Part shown: piece by piece, positions 1 to 7,231 of the stretch
How the letters are laid out: every line of letters starts with the position of its first letter
Position numbering within the stretch: position 1 is the stretch's first letter
From: Eubacterium sp. CAG:251
GTDB taxonomy: Bacteria; Bacillota; Clostridia; Oscillospirales; Acutalibacteraceae
Reading direction: 5' to 3'
Assembly (NCBI GenBank): GCA_000436835.1
Contig: FR889111.1
Location: 1 to 18,709 of the forward strand
Length of the DNA: 18,709 nucleotides
Notes under the pieces: model-generated
What the model was told of the DNA's origin: nothing
The model's input: the letters and a program-made list of their open reading frames with translations, nothing else
Database searches by the model: none
Made by a program: the position numbers and the translations under genes

Positions 1-12
1 CTAGGGCTTACT

Positions 13-40
13 CAAGCCTCCGGCTTAGCCGGAGGTCTTG
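13..40. repeat. Strong hairpin downstream of the M28 peptidase gene
   Basis: A 12-bp GC-rich stem with one bulged T and a TTA loop: CAAGCCTCCGGC pairs with GCCGGAGG(T)CTTG. It begins 5 bases beyond the stop codon of the leftward peptidase gene, where a terminator is expected. Neither strand shows a U-run after the stem, so it may be a non-canonical terminator or a 3'-end stability hairpin. Confidence 0.5.
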
Positions 41-45
41 ACTAA

Positions 46-1392
46 TTATTTCTTTTGTGGGCCGTTGTAGCCGTTTTTCTCTTGGAATTTGGCAATCTTG
101 TCAATTACGGAAAGAATAACATCGAAGCCGTCACCGACTGTTTCCATTTCAAAGCGCTCAGGCATATCACGCCATGTGTGATAATAGTATGTGAGCATAG
201 GGTTTTGAGCGGCAAATGTAACTGACTTAATTCCTGCTCTTGTCATAGGAGTTGAGTCGCAACCGCCTACAGGGTTGTGAATGCAACCGTTAGTAAGCGA
301 CTTGATACCCATTTCGTTAAAAGTATCCTTAAACATTTTTTCCATATCGGTATCAAATCTGACGCCTTGCCAATCGTCTTTAATAACTACCTCAAAGTAC
401 TCTTTATCGGCAACAGAGTCAATGTTGATATTCCAAGCATTTTTTGTTAAATCGTCAAATCTGTGCTCCTGAGCAAAGTGCATTGAGCCTCTCAAACCTG
501 CTTCCTCAGAGCCGATATTTGCATCAACAATACGGCAATTCTTAGGCATTTTATCAGGATTTTCCTTGAAATATTTAATTACAGCATAACTTAAGCCGAT
601 GCCTGTTGCGTTGTCCATAGCACCACGAGAAGCATTCCTTGGATTAGGGTCACCCCACATAACAACGAATAATGAGCCTATTGCTGTTACGATAGGAACA
701 AAGTTCATTATAAACATAAATACTTCCCATCCGTGAGAAGCAAGCATTGTCTGTGTCCAAGCGGCACCTGCAAATTGGCAAATATCAACAATTGCCATAA
801 ATACAGAGAAAAGTGCGATAAAGAAGAAGCAAACTGCGCCGAAACCTACCTTGGCGTATGTAGCAATAAGACCCATTACCGGCTTAGTGTCCTTATACTT
901 ATAAGAGTGTTCGCTGTGTCTCCAGCACCAAGAGGTGTCTGTATGACCTGAAAGGATAATTGTGTAGTCGTATTTTCCGTCCTCAGGCTCTAAAACGCCG
1001 AGAGTGTTGCGGCTGATTTCCTGTGGGAAAAACATATCAAACCATGTTTTGTAGAAAAAGCAACTCATTACAAGCCAAAAGATTGTAAGAAGTCCGAGTG
1101 CGCCGAGCACATACCAAAGCTTGTTAAATCCGCAAGCAATTGCAATAATAGCACCGATGCTGATGATTACACCCGACCAGCCTGCATAACCAAGACCGCC
1201 GATACCCGAACGAGGAGATACTGCAAATTCCTCTGTTTTTGGCTCAATACCGATTTCACGGAGTTTTTCACCCATATATTTATGTAATTTGATTTCTCCG
1301 TCAGAGCCGGGCAAACGTGAGCCTATTTTATGTGCTGCGTGTTCAACAATGTCCATTGCTTCACGAGCATATTTTCTGTTTTCTTCTTTCAT
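46..1392 (-). CDS. M28-family metallopeptidase homologue with four transmembrane segments
   Basis: A 448-residue zinc aminopeptidase-like protein (peptidase family M28). The usual metal-ligand set is visible: His150 in SGHTD, Asp260 in GAMDNATG, Glu296/Glu297 in GSEEAG, Asp325 in NIDSVAD and His405 in YYHTW. Two hydrophobic hairpins interrupt the fold: about residues 72-88 and 92-113, and about 182-206 and 223-246. All ligands lie outside these hairpins, so they can sit on one membrane face. There is no N-terminal signal peptide. The start is the ATG at 1392, seven bases after GGAGG; the reading frame extends 12 codons further but without a ribosome site. It is transcribed alone, from a possible promoter at 1444-1472. 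The substrate is unknown; family members remove N-terminal amino acids from peptides. The family call is firm; the membrane topology is inferred. Confidence 0.88.
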   Translation of the reverse strand: MKEENRKYAREAMDIVEHAAHKIGSRLPGSDGEIKLHKYMGEKLREIGIEPKTEEFAVSPRSGIGGLGYAGWSGVIISIGAIIAIACGFNKLWYVLGALGLLTIFWLVMSCFFYKTWFDMFFPQEISRNTLGVLEPEDGKYDYTIILSGHTDTSWCWRHSEHSYKYKDTKPVMGLIATYAKVGFGAVCFFFIALFSVFMAIVDICQFAGAAWTQTMLASHGWEVFMFIMNFVPIVTAIGSLFVVMWGDPNPRNASRGAMDNATGIGLSYAVIKYFKENPDKMPKNCRIVDANIGSEEAGLRGSMHFAQEHRFDDLTKNAWNINIDSVADKEYFEVVIKDDWQGVRFDTDMEKMFKDTFNEMGIKSLTNGCIHNPVGGCDSTPMTRAGIKSVTFAAQNPMLTYYYHTWRDMPERFEMETVGDGFDVILSVIDKIAKFQEKNGYNGPQKK

Positions 1393-1443
1393 CACACAAC
1401 CTCCATAGTAAAATTTATAATAAAACAAAAAAACAACAGTTAT

Positions 1444-1472
1444 ATTTTACTAAAAAAATTTGATAAATGCAA
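1444..1472 (-). promoter_or_regulatory. Possible promoter of the M28 peptidase gene
   Basis: On the minus strand, TTGCAT and TAAAAT are separated by exactly 17 bases, about 50 bases before the peptidase start. The -10 box matches 5 of 6 consensus bases but the -35 only 3 of 6, and the region is very AT-rich, so chance matches are likely. Confidence 0.35.
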
Positions 1473-1528
1473 GAGTGTTGGATTTTTTTGGTTGATAAAT
1501 ATACAATAGTTAATAATTATACAAATTA

Positions 1529-2767
1529 TCAACTCAAGTGATGAATAAATATACCCGATAAAAGCTTTGGTTCAAACCAAGTTGACTTTGGCGGCATAAT
1601 TAAATTTGCATCTGCGATTGACATAAGGTCGCCTATCGAGGTTGGATACATTGCAAATGCAAGTTTCATATCTTCTTTGCATCTTCTTTCAAGCTCACCC
1701 AGTCCTCTTATTCCGCCGATAAAATCAATTCTGTCGTTTGTTTTAGGGTCGTCAATGTCGAGGATGGGGGAAAGGAGATTGTCCTGAAGGATTGAAACGT
1801 CAAGCCTTTTAACAGGGTCGCTCTCGTCGATAATCTGCTCTTTTGCCGAAAGCTTATACCAATCATTTTCAATAAGCATTCCGAATGTATGGCGCTTTGT
1901 CGGTTTATATTGAGTTTCAACCTTTTCTACATCAAAGCTATGCGATAATGAACTTAAAAATTCCTCTCGGCTCATACCGTTTAGGTCTTTAACTACTCTG
2001 TTGTAATCCATAATTTCAAGCTCGTCATCAGGAAAAGCAACGGATAAGAAGAAATTAAATTCCTCATCACCTGTGTAATCCGGTTTTTCCTCTCTTCTTT
2101 TTTGACCGACCTTTACCGCAGACGCACATCTGTGGTGACCGTCGGCAATGTATAAAGCATCAATTTTTGCAAATTCGGTTGAAATGGTATTGATAATATC
2201 CTCGTCATCAATTACCCAAACTGTTTGATTAACACCGTCTGCCACAAAATCATAAACACTCTCGTGAGCGTTTGCCCAAGAATTAACGGTATTGCTGATA
2301 ATGTCGTTTTTGCGATATGTTAAGAAAATCGGGCCTGTGTTTGCATTGCAGGTATCAACGTGACGAATACGGTCCTCTTCTTTTTTAGCAAGGGTGTGTT
2401 CGTGCTTTTTGATAACGTTGTTCATATAATCATCAATAGACGCACAGCCTACAATTCCCGTTTGGCTTCTGCCGTTCATAATCTGCCTGTAAATATAAAA
2501 GCAAGGCTTTTTATCCTGAATAAGTGCGCCTGTTTTTTCAAGATTTTCAAGGTTTTCCTTTGCCTTTCGGTAAACCTCGTCGCTGTAAATATCAGTACCT
2601 TTTGGCAAATCAATCTCAGCCTTGTCAATATGCAAAAACGAATAAGGGTTATCCTTAACCATCTCTTTTGCCTCGTCACTGTTCATAACATCATAAGGAA
2701 GAGCCGGGATAAGCGCTTGCTTCGACTTTTCGGGTCTGAATGCCTGAAATGCACGGTATAAAGCCAT
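1529..2767 (-). CDS. DUF1015 family protein
   Basis: A 412-residue protein of the DUF1015 family (COG4198), whose biochemical function I do not know to be established. Family hallmarks are the N-terminal LIPALPYDV segment (residues 19-27), the charged KKHEHT...EDRIRH stretch (about 120-136) and the conserved ADGHHRCASA motif (208-217), which resembles a metal or phosphate-binding centre. Length is normal. The start is preceded by an AGGAGAGG ribosome site. It begins only 5 bases after the coaX stop, so it is almost certainly the last gene of the S component-coaX operon. In other Clostridia the family is often near serine biosynthesis genes, so this context is a different clue to function. The family call is confident; the role is unknown. 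Confidence 0.88.
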   Translation of the reverse strand: MALYRAFQAFRPEKSKQALIPALPYDVMNSDEAKEMVKDNPYSFLHIDKAEIDLPKGTDIYSDEVYRKAKENLENLEKTGALIQDKKPCFYIYRQIMNGRSQTGIVGCASIDDYMNNVIKKHEHTLAKKEEDRIRHVDTCNANTGPIFLTYRKNDIISNTVNSWANAHESVYDFVADGVNQTVWVIDDEDIINTISTEFAKIDALYIADGHHRCASAVKVGQKRREEKPDYTGDEEFNFFLSVAFPDDELEIMDYNRVVKDLNGMSREEFLSSLSHSFDVEKVETQYKPTKRHTFGMLIENDWYKLSAKEQIIDESDPVKRLDVSILQDNLLSPILDIDDPKTNDRIDFIGGIRGLGELERRCKEDMKLAFAMYPTSIGDLMSIADANLIMPPKSTWFEPKLLSGIFIHHLS

Positions 2768-2772
2768 AATAT

Positions 2773-3549
2773 TTATTTCCTCTCCTGTGTGTTTTTATCA
2801 TAAATCAAGCGAAGTCCGTCGATAACCAAATTTTTATCAACAATTGCCTTTGTTTCACAGTATTTTGCGATAACGCCGCCAAGACCTCCCGTAATAATTA
2901 CCGTTGCCTCTTGACCAAGCTCTTTTTCAAATCTTTTCACTAATCCGTCAATCATTGCCGCAGTGCCGTAAACAGTACCGCTTCTCATACAGTCGATAGT
3001 GTTTGTGCAAATTGCATTTTTGGGGGCAACAATGTCAATTTGAGGAAGCTGAGCCGTGCCTGATGCTAATGCATTGAGTGCAGTCTTAACTCCGCATAAA
3101 ATCGAACAGCCGATAAAACAGCCGTTTTTATCAATAACCGAAGCTGTAGTTGCAGTACCCAAATCGAAAATAATTTGCGGGCATGGATATTTTTCAATGC
3201 TTGCAACTGCACCGGCTACCATATCTGCGCCAAGCTCGGCAGGATTGTTTGTCTTAATATTAAGACCTGTTTTAACTCCCGGGCCGATTACTATTGATTT
3301 TTTACCCGTGATAAGCATAATTGCCTTTGAAACCGTTCTGATAAGCGGAGGCACAACTGAGGAAATAACGCTTCCCTCAATATCTTCGGGATTTATTTTG
3401 CAAATTTCAAGAATACTGTTAAGCTTTATTGCGTATTCCTCCGCCGAGTCATTAACTGCGGTAGAAAGGCGACACTCGTTAATAAGCGTATCGCCGTCAA
3501 GAATACCTAAAACGATATTTGTATTGCCGATATCTACAGCTAAAATCAT
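2773..3549 (-). CDS. coaX: Type III pantothenate kinase
   Basis: Phosphorylates pantothenate to 4'-phosphopantothenate, the first step of coenzyme A synthesis, in the cytosol. The 258-residue protein shows the ASKHA-fold signatures of CoaX: DIGNTN (6-11) for ATP phosphate binding, the PGVKTGL and NPAELGAD region with the likely catalytic Asp109, DLGTATT (129-135), the ALNALASGTAQLP helix (about 157-169) and the C-terminal GGLGG (221-225). Length matches the family. It is the middle gene of a three-gene operon, 2 bases after the S-component stop and 5 bases before DUF1015. Type III kinases are known to be insensitive to CoA feedback, so transcription of this operon could be the control point. 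Confidence 0.96.
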   Translation of the reverse strand: MILAVDIGNTNIVLGILDGDTLINECRLSTAVNDSAEEYAIKLNSILEICKINPEDIEGSVISSVVPPLIRTVSKAIMLITGKKSIVIGPGVKTGLNIKTNNPAELGADMVAGAVASIEKYPCPQIIFDLGTATTASVIDKNGCFIGCSILCGVKTALNALASGTAQLPQIDIVAPKNAICTNTIDCMRSGTVYGTAAMIDGLVKRFEKELGQEATVIITGGLGGVIAKYCETKAIVDKNLVIDGLRLIYDKNTQERK

Positions 3550-3551
3550 TA

Positions 3552-4115
3552 TTATTTTTCCTTTCTGCCAAGTTTTGTAAGCTTAACAATAGTAGGTGAA
3601 AGAATTATGTTTAAACCAAGTTCAAATAAGAAGTTGAAGCCTACAAGTCCTGTAATCATATAAACGAATACGTTTGTTCCCGCCGCCCAGGTTTTGATTG
3701 TGTCAAAGAAGAATAGGCGACAGCCGATTAAAAATATACCTGTATTTACTACAGGGCAAATGATTGCGGCAACGATTGTTGCAATAACCTTGTTTTTCTT
3801 TTCAATTGCTTTGTATACTGCACCTGCCAAAAGACCTGCAAGTGCACCCTTTAGAAGAACCGTAACTACAGTTCCGCCCGGATTAACGGCTAAAAAAGCC
3901 GCAGCATTGCCTGAAATTAAAACAGTAATTCCAAATGCAAGACCGAGCCACGCACCCGATAATACGCCGTAAAGCGAAGCGCCTACAACGATAGGGATAA
4001 GTACAAGCGAAATTGAGAACGGACCAAAGTGGATAAAACTACCGAGTAGCTGAAGCACAACTACTACTGCCGTGAGAAGTCCTACTCCGGCAATCTTTCT
4101 TGTGTTTGTTTTCAT
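3552..4115 (-). CDS. ECF transporter S component, probably for pantothenate
   Basis: A 187-residue, very hydrophobic membrane protein with about six transmembrane helices, of the energy-coupling-factor vitamin transporter type. The substrate-binding S subunit works with shared EcfA1/EcfA2/EcfT, which are not in this window. The N-terminal helix ends near LLGSFIHFGPFSISLVLIP, a region typical of S components. The start is ATG 4115, preceded by an AAAGGA ribosome site; the longer open frame upstream merely translates the leader. It lies 2 bases from coaX in the same operon, so pantothenate is the best guess for substrate (a PanT-type protein). This rests on gene context, not on substrate residues; another vitamin or precursor is possible. 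Confidence 0.82.
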   Translation of the reverse strand: MKTNTRKIAGVGLLTAVVVVLQLLGSFIHFGPFSISLVLIPIVVGASLYGVLSGAWLGLAFGITVLISGNAAAFLAVNPGGTVVTVLLKGALAGLLAGAVYKAIEKKNKVIATIVAAIICPVVNTGIFLIGCRLFFFDTIKTWAAGTNVFVYMITGLVGFNFLFELGLNIILSPTIVKLTKLGRKEK

Positions 4116-4140
4116 ATTTAATTTCCTTTCTGCTACTGTT

Positions 4141-4208
4141 CCTAAGCCCTTGCGCAAAACACACAAACGCTCAAGCTTTGGCAAGTTATTTTGCCGGCGG
4201 ATACAATG
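4141..4208 (-). other. Structured mRNA leader of the S component-coaX operon
   Basis: The predicted transcript has about 95 untranslated bases. Two hairpins can be drawn on the minus strand: GGCAA-6 nt-TTGCC at 4180-4195, and an imperfect longer stem between about 4144-4155 and 4169-4178. I cannot match it to a known riboswitch class by eye. It could be a cis-regulatory RNA or merely an incidental leader. Confidence 0.35.
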
Positions 4209-4215
4209 CGAGTAC

Positions 4216-4244
4216 ATTATATATTATTTTACTTTATAAGTAAA
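4216..4244 (-). promoter_or_regulatory. Promoter of the S component-coaX-DUF1015 operon
   Basis: On the minus strand, TTTACT (4239-4244) and a perfect TATAAT (4216-4221) are separated by 17 bases, giving a start near 4209. It lies just beyond the terminator of the upstream micropeptide locus, so the operon is an independent transcription unit. Confidence 0.75.
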
Positions 4245-4251
4245 CATTTTT

Positions 4252-4295
4252 TGCAAAAAATAAAGCCGCAGACAACCGTTATCGGTACCTGCGAC
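4252..4295 (-). terminator. Terminator of the micropeptide locus
   Basis: On the minus strand, GTCGCAG pairs with CTGCGGC and an inner ACCG pairs with CGGT around a four-base loop. A U-rich tract follows, corresponding to the plus-strand A-run at 4255-4264. One pair is G-U only when read as minus-strand RNA and would be a mismatch on the other strand, which supports leftward transcription. Confidence 0.8.
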
Positions 4296-4312
4296 TGAAA
4301 ATTTGTGTTTTG

Positions 4313-4335
4313 GTCACTTCCTTTTGGGAAGCGAC
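4313..4335 (-). repeat. Second 3' hairpin of the micropeptide transcript
   Basis: A nine-pair stem (GTCGCTTCC / GGAAGTGAC on the minus strand) with a five-base loop, 10 bases after the 28-codon ORF stop. As with the terminator, one pair is a G-U wobble only in minus-strand RNA. It has no U-run of its own and may stabilise the 3' end. Confidence 0.6.
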
Positions 4336-4345
4336 TTATTTACAT

Positions 4346-4432
4346 TTACATTTTCTTAGATAAGAATTCCACGAGCCTTTTTGCAGGAGCAAACGCAAAA
4401 CCGTTATCTAATACATTGAAAAATGACTTCAT
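4346..4432 (-). CDS. 28-residue predicted micropeptide (second of a pair)
   Basis: A 28-codon ORF starting MKSFFNVLDNGF and ending EFLSKKM, with an AGAAGGAA ribosome site about seven bases before the ATG. The peptide is cationic (about five Lys/Arg against two acidic residues). It has a hydrophobic/aromatic N-terminal half, a proline near residue 16 and a possible amphipathic helix from about 17 to 27. It has no signal peptide, no leader-protease double-glycine motif and no cysteine. It lies 67 bases after the 21-codon ORF on the same predicted transcript and is followed by two hairpins. I do not recognise it. Possible roles are membrane-active peptide, toxin, signalling peptide or small regulatory protein. 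That it is translated is an inference from its ribosome site and start codon. Confidence 0.5.
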   Translation of the reverse strand: MKSFFNVLDNGFAFAPAKRLVEFLSKKM

Positions 4433-4499
4433 AAAAATTCCTTCTTTCTATTAAATTCCGTAAATGTTGCGACCGAGTGCCGCTTTTTTTAGCGTGTGC

Positions 4500-4565
4500 T
4501 TATCTGTTATATGCCTTGTCTATCTCGGCAAGGATTTTTGCACACTTGATAAGTTGTTTAAGCAT
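4500..4565 (-). CDS. 21-residue predicted micropeptide (first of a pair)
   Basis: A 21-codon ORF beginning MLKQLIKCAKILAEID and ending AYNR. Its AAGGAGG ribosome site, eight bases before the ATG, is one of the best in the window. The transcript would start only about 25 bases upstream, from a perfect-consensus promoter. The peptide could form a cationic amphipathic helix (Lys3, Lys7, Lys10 against Leu2, Leu5, Ile6, Ala9, Ile11, Leu12) with a single Cys8. No secretion signal is visible. The coding segment also overlaps an RNA hairpin (4494-4545), so it might be a regulatory leader peptide or part of a structured RNA rather than a functional protein. Not recognised as any named family. Confidence 0.5.
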   Translation of the reverse strand: MLKQLIKCAKILAEIDKAYNR

Positions 4566-4595
4566 ACATAAAACCTCCTTCGCTTTTGTGCCTTC

Positions 4596-4623
4596 ATTAT
4601 AGCACAAAGTTTTTATTTGTCAA
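4596..4623 (-). promoter_or_regulatory. Perfect-consensus promoter of the micropeptide locus
   Basis: On the minus strand, TTGACA (4618-4623) and TATAAT (4596-4601) both match the sigma-A consensus fully, with a 16-base spacer. This is the strongest promoter match seen in the window. It directs transcription through both tiny ORFs to the terminator at 4252-4295, a transcript of about 335 bases. Confidence 0.85.
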
Positions 4624-4720
4624 GCATATTGCACAAAAAAGATGCTCAATATTTGTATATAATGCCGAAAACATTGTATTAAATTACCAAAACAAAACTC
4701 GAATTATTGTATACTATGCA

Positions 4721-4761
4721 CAACAAAAAGACTTGCTACATTCAAAATGCAACAAGTCTTT
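4721..4761 (-). terminator. Terminator of the hisS-aspS-yfbR operon
   Basis: A nine-pair perfect stem, AAAGACTTG with CAAGTCTTT, with further pairing of ATT/AAT in the loop. Reading leftward it is followed by TTTTTGTTG, a usable U-tract. It lies about 60 bases after the yfbR stop. Read rightward it lacks a U-run. Confidence 0.75.
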
Positions 4762-4821
4762 AACAGTTTTATTTAACGCTTATATTTACTTTTTGTATAA
4801 AACGACAAAATATAAAATAAT

Positions 4822-5406
4822 TTATTTTGTATGCTCGTCGAGTGTTAAATAGTACGAATTAAGAAAATGCTCACGGAAATATTTAACCTCGTCGAGATTA
4901 ATTTCTTCAATTTTCTTTTGCTGAGCCTCAAGCGCTTTTTCAAATTCACGGTTGCCCATTCTGTATTCTTCAATACATTTGATAAGTGCGCTTATTTTAT
5001 CAGCCGCCTTTACAAGCTTCCAAAGCTCTTTATCCTCGTCCTTTTTTTCAAAGAACGGCTCATAATCACTTCTGAATTCTTCGGGAAGCATATCAAGAAG
5101 TCTTTTGCCTGCTATGCACTCAATGTTTTTATATACATTTTTGATATCATCATTATAATACTTAACGGGAGTAGGCATATCACCTGTTATGACCTCTGTA
5201 GTATCGTGATAAAGTGCAAGCAAAGCCGCACGCTCGGCATTATAGCTTTTGCCGAATTTCTTGTTGCCGATTAATGCAAGTGCGTGTGCGATTACTGCAA
5301 CCGAATGGCTGTGTTCGGCAATGTTTTCTTTAGTCGAATTATTCATTAAAGCCCATCTGTCGATAAGCTTCATTCTGTTTACCATTGCAAAGAAATTACT
5401 GCTCAT
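4822..5406 (-). CDS. HD-domain 5'-deoxynucleotidase, YfbR type
   Basis: A 194-residue HD-superfamily phosphohydrolase closely resembling E. coli YfbR, which removes the 5' phosphate from deoxyribonucleoside monophosphates. Metal ligands are His32 (in EHS), His67-Asp68 (YHD) and Asp136 (in AADKIS). The YfbR substrate-pocket residues Arg17-Trp18, Glu71 and Asp76 are also in place, within RWALMNN and TTEVITGDMPTPVKYYN. Length equals that of YfbR. The start codon overlaps the end of aspS by 11 bases, with AAGGAAG inside the aspS coding sequence, so the two are translationally coupled. It is the last gene of the operon. Role: nucleotide pool balance or salvage. The assignment is strong by sequence pattern. 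Confidence 0.9.
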   Translation of the reverse strand: MSSNFFAMVNRMKLIDRWALMNNSTKENIAEHSHSVAVIAHALALIGNKKFGKSYNAERAALLALYHDTTEVITGDMPTPVKYYNDDIKNVYKNIECIAGKRLLDMLPEEFRSDYEPFFEKKDEDKELWKLVKAADKISALIKCIEEYRMGNREFEKALEAQQKKIEEINLDEVKYFREHFLNSYYLTLDEHTK

Positions 5407-7186
5407 CTTTTTCTTCCTTTGTAATGTTTATTCCAAGTTCGTCAAGCTGAATATCGTCAATGTAGCTTGGTGCACCGCTCATAAGCTCACTTGCATTTTG
5501 AACCTTAGGGAATGCAGTTACGTCACGTAAACTGTCTGCACCGCAGATAAGCATTGCAAGCCTGTCAAGACCGATGCCCATACCTCCGTGTGGCGGAGCG
5601 GCATATTTATATGCTTCAACAAGGAAGCCAAACTTTGCGTCAATTTCTTCTTGCTCCATACCGAGAAGCTCAAACATTTTGTTTTGAAGTTCGCAGTCAG
5701 TAATTCTCATTGAGCCTGAAGAAAGTTCCGTTCCGTTTAATACAAGGTCAAATGCCTTAGCCCTAACTTTGCCCTTGTCTGTATCAAGATATTCAATGCA
5801 TTCCTCCATAGGCATTGTGAAAGGATGGTGCATTGCAAGCCATTCTCCTGTTTCTTCATCATATTCAAAGAATGGCATTTCAGTAATCCAAAGGAAGTTC
5901 CACTTTCCTTCGGGGATAATGTCAAGCTCCTTGGCAACGATAAGGCGAAGTGCGCCGAGAATTGAAAGGGTGTCGCTTGTTTTGCCCGATACGATAAATA
6001 CGCAGTCGCCCTTTTCAACATTAAGAGCGCTTGTAAGCTCGTCAAGTTCACCGTCTTTTAAGAATTTGTTGAACGAGCAGGTAGGCGCTTCGTCAGCCCA
6101 TCTGATATATGCAAGACCCTTTGCGCCGATACCCTTTGCATGCTCGGTAAGCTTGTCAATCTTCTTTCTTGTATATGTTGAAGCGGCATTTTTGGCAACA
6201 ATTGCTCTTACTGTTCCGCCGGTTTCAACAGCGTTTTTAAATACAACAAAATCAGTCTTTTCAGCCCAAGCGGTAATATCCTCAATAAGCATACCAAAGC
6301 GTGTATCAGGTTTGTCTGATCCGTACTTTTCCTGCGCTTCGGCAAAGGTCATACGTGGGAGAGGGAAGTCGATGTCAACGTCGATAGTTTCTTTCATAAG
6401 CTTTTTGATAAAGCCCTCTGCCATTTCCATAATATCGTCTGTATCAACAAATGACATTTCAAGGTCGATTTGTGTAAATTCAGGCTGCCTGTCTGCTCTT
6501 AAATCTTCATCTCTGAAGCAGCGAGCAAGCTGAATGTATCTGTCAAAGCCTGCAATCATACAAAGCTGCTTGTAAATCTGCGGAGATTGAGGAAGAGCAT
6601 AGAATTTTCCGTTGTGAACACGTGACGGCACAACATAGTCCCTTGCGCCCTCAGGTGTTGACTTAATCATCATCGGAGTTTCGATTTCAATGAAATCATT
6701 GTCATAAAAATATTCTCTTGCAATTTTTGCAATCTTGTGGCGCATTAAAATATTTTGTGTAAGCTTTTCGTTTCTAAGGTTTAAGTAACGGTACTTAAGT
6801 GTGGTTTCGTCGCCGACCTTTTCGCTCTTTGCAATTTCAAAAGGCGGTGTTTCAGCCTTTGAAATGATACGAAATTCTTTAACGTTAATTTCAATGTCAC
6901 CTGTTGCAATCTTGTTTGTTTTGCTTTCACGCTCGCAAACAGTGCCGACAGCGGCAACAACATATTCTGCTCTTACGCTTTGCGCCTTGGCAAAAACCTC
7001 TCTGTCGGTAGTGTCGTTAAATGAAAGCTGAACAAGACCTGTCCTGTCCCTTAAATCAATAAATATAAGATTACCGAGGTCACGCTGCCTTTGGCACCAA
7101 CCGAAAAGGGTAACCTCCTTGCCTGCGTCCTCAATTCTAAGCTCGCCGCAATAATTTGTTCTTTTAAGTCCCTTGATTGTTTCCAT
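5396..7186 (-). CDS. aspS: Aspartyl-tRNA synthetase
   Basis: Class II aminoacyl-tRNA synthetase (596 residues, normal bacterial length) that charges tRNA-Asp. In order: the N-terminal OB-fold anticodon-binding domain (about 1-110), motif 1 (FIEIETPMM, about 165-173), motif 2 (ARCFRDEDLR...ADRQPEFTQID, about 221-241), the bacterial GAD insertion, and motif 3 (GIGLDRLAM, about 537-545). The anticodon-domain sequence is QRDLGNLIF, with Leu where non-discriminating enzymes commonly have His, which favours the tRNA-Asp-specific type. That is suggestive only. It follows hisS after 45 bases and overlaps the yfbR-like gene by 11 bases. Confidence 0.97.
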   Translation of the reverse strand: METIKGLKRTNYCGELRIEDAGKEVTLFGWCQRQRDLGNLIFIDLRDRTGLVQLSFNDTTDREVFAKAQSVRAEYVVAAVGTVCERESKTNKIATGDIEINVKEFRIISKAETPPFEIAKSEKVGDETTLKYRYLNLRNEKLTQNILMRHKIAKIAREYFYDNDFIEIETPMMIKSTPEGARDYVVPSRVHNGKFYALPQSPQIYKQLCMIAGFDRYIQLARCFRDEDLRADRQPEFTQIDLEMSFVDTDDIMEMAEGFIKKLMKETIDVDIDFPLPRMTFAEAQEKYGSDKPDTRFGMLIEDITAWAEKTDFVVFKNAVETGGTVRAIVAKNAASTYTRKKIDKLTEHAKGIGAKGLAYIRWADEAPTCSFNKFLKDGELDELTSALNVEKGDCVFIVSGKTSDTLSILGALRLIVAKELDIIPEGKWNFLWITEMPFFEYDEETGEWLAMHHPFTMPMEECIEYLDTDKGKVRAKAFDLVLNGTELSSGSMRITDCELQNKMFELLGMEQEEIDAKFGFLVEAYKYAAPPHGGMGIGLDRLAMLICGADSLRDVTAFPKVQNASELMSGAPSYIDDIQLDELGINITKEEKDEQ

Positions 7187-7231
7187 TATATTATGCCTTT
7201 CACAAATTTATTTATAATCTGTAATTAATTA

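Noticed and set aside
1491..1533. GTTGATAA/TTATCAAC inverted repeat at the end of the DUF1015 gene as a terminator
   Set aside because: The loop is about 27 bases, the stem is AT-rich and no U-run follows on the minus strand; probably incidental in AT-rich DNA.
3056..3580. 174-codon rightward open frame opposite coaX
   Set aside because: Antisense shadow of coaX; no ribosome site or family resemblance.
4116..4217. N-terminal 34-codon extension of the S component
   Set aside because: It begins at the predicted transcription start region and translates the hairpin leader; the ATG at 4115 has the ribosome site.
4586..4852. 88-codon rightward open frame across the micropeptide promoter and the upstream terminator
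   Set aside because: It has no ribosome site, has AT-rich, non-protein-like composition, and covers a perfect minus-strand promoter and a terminator hairpin.
5769..6533. 254-codon rightward open frame inside aspS
   Set aside because: It is an antisense shadow of a conserved synthetase gene; composition is Ser/Ile-rich without recognisable domains.
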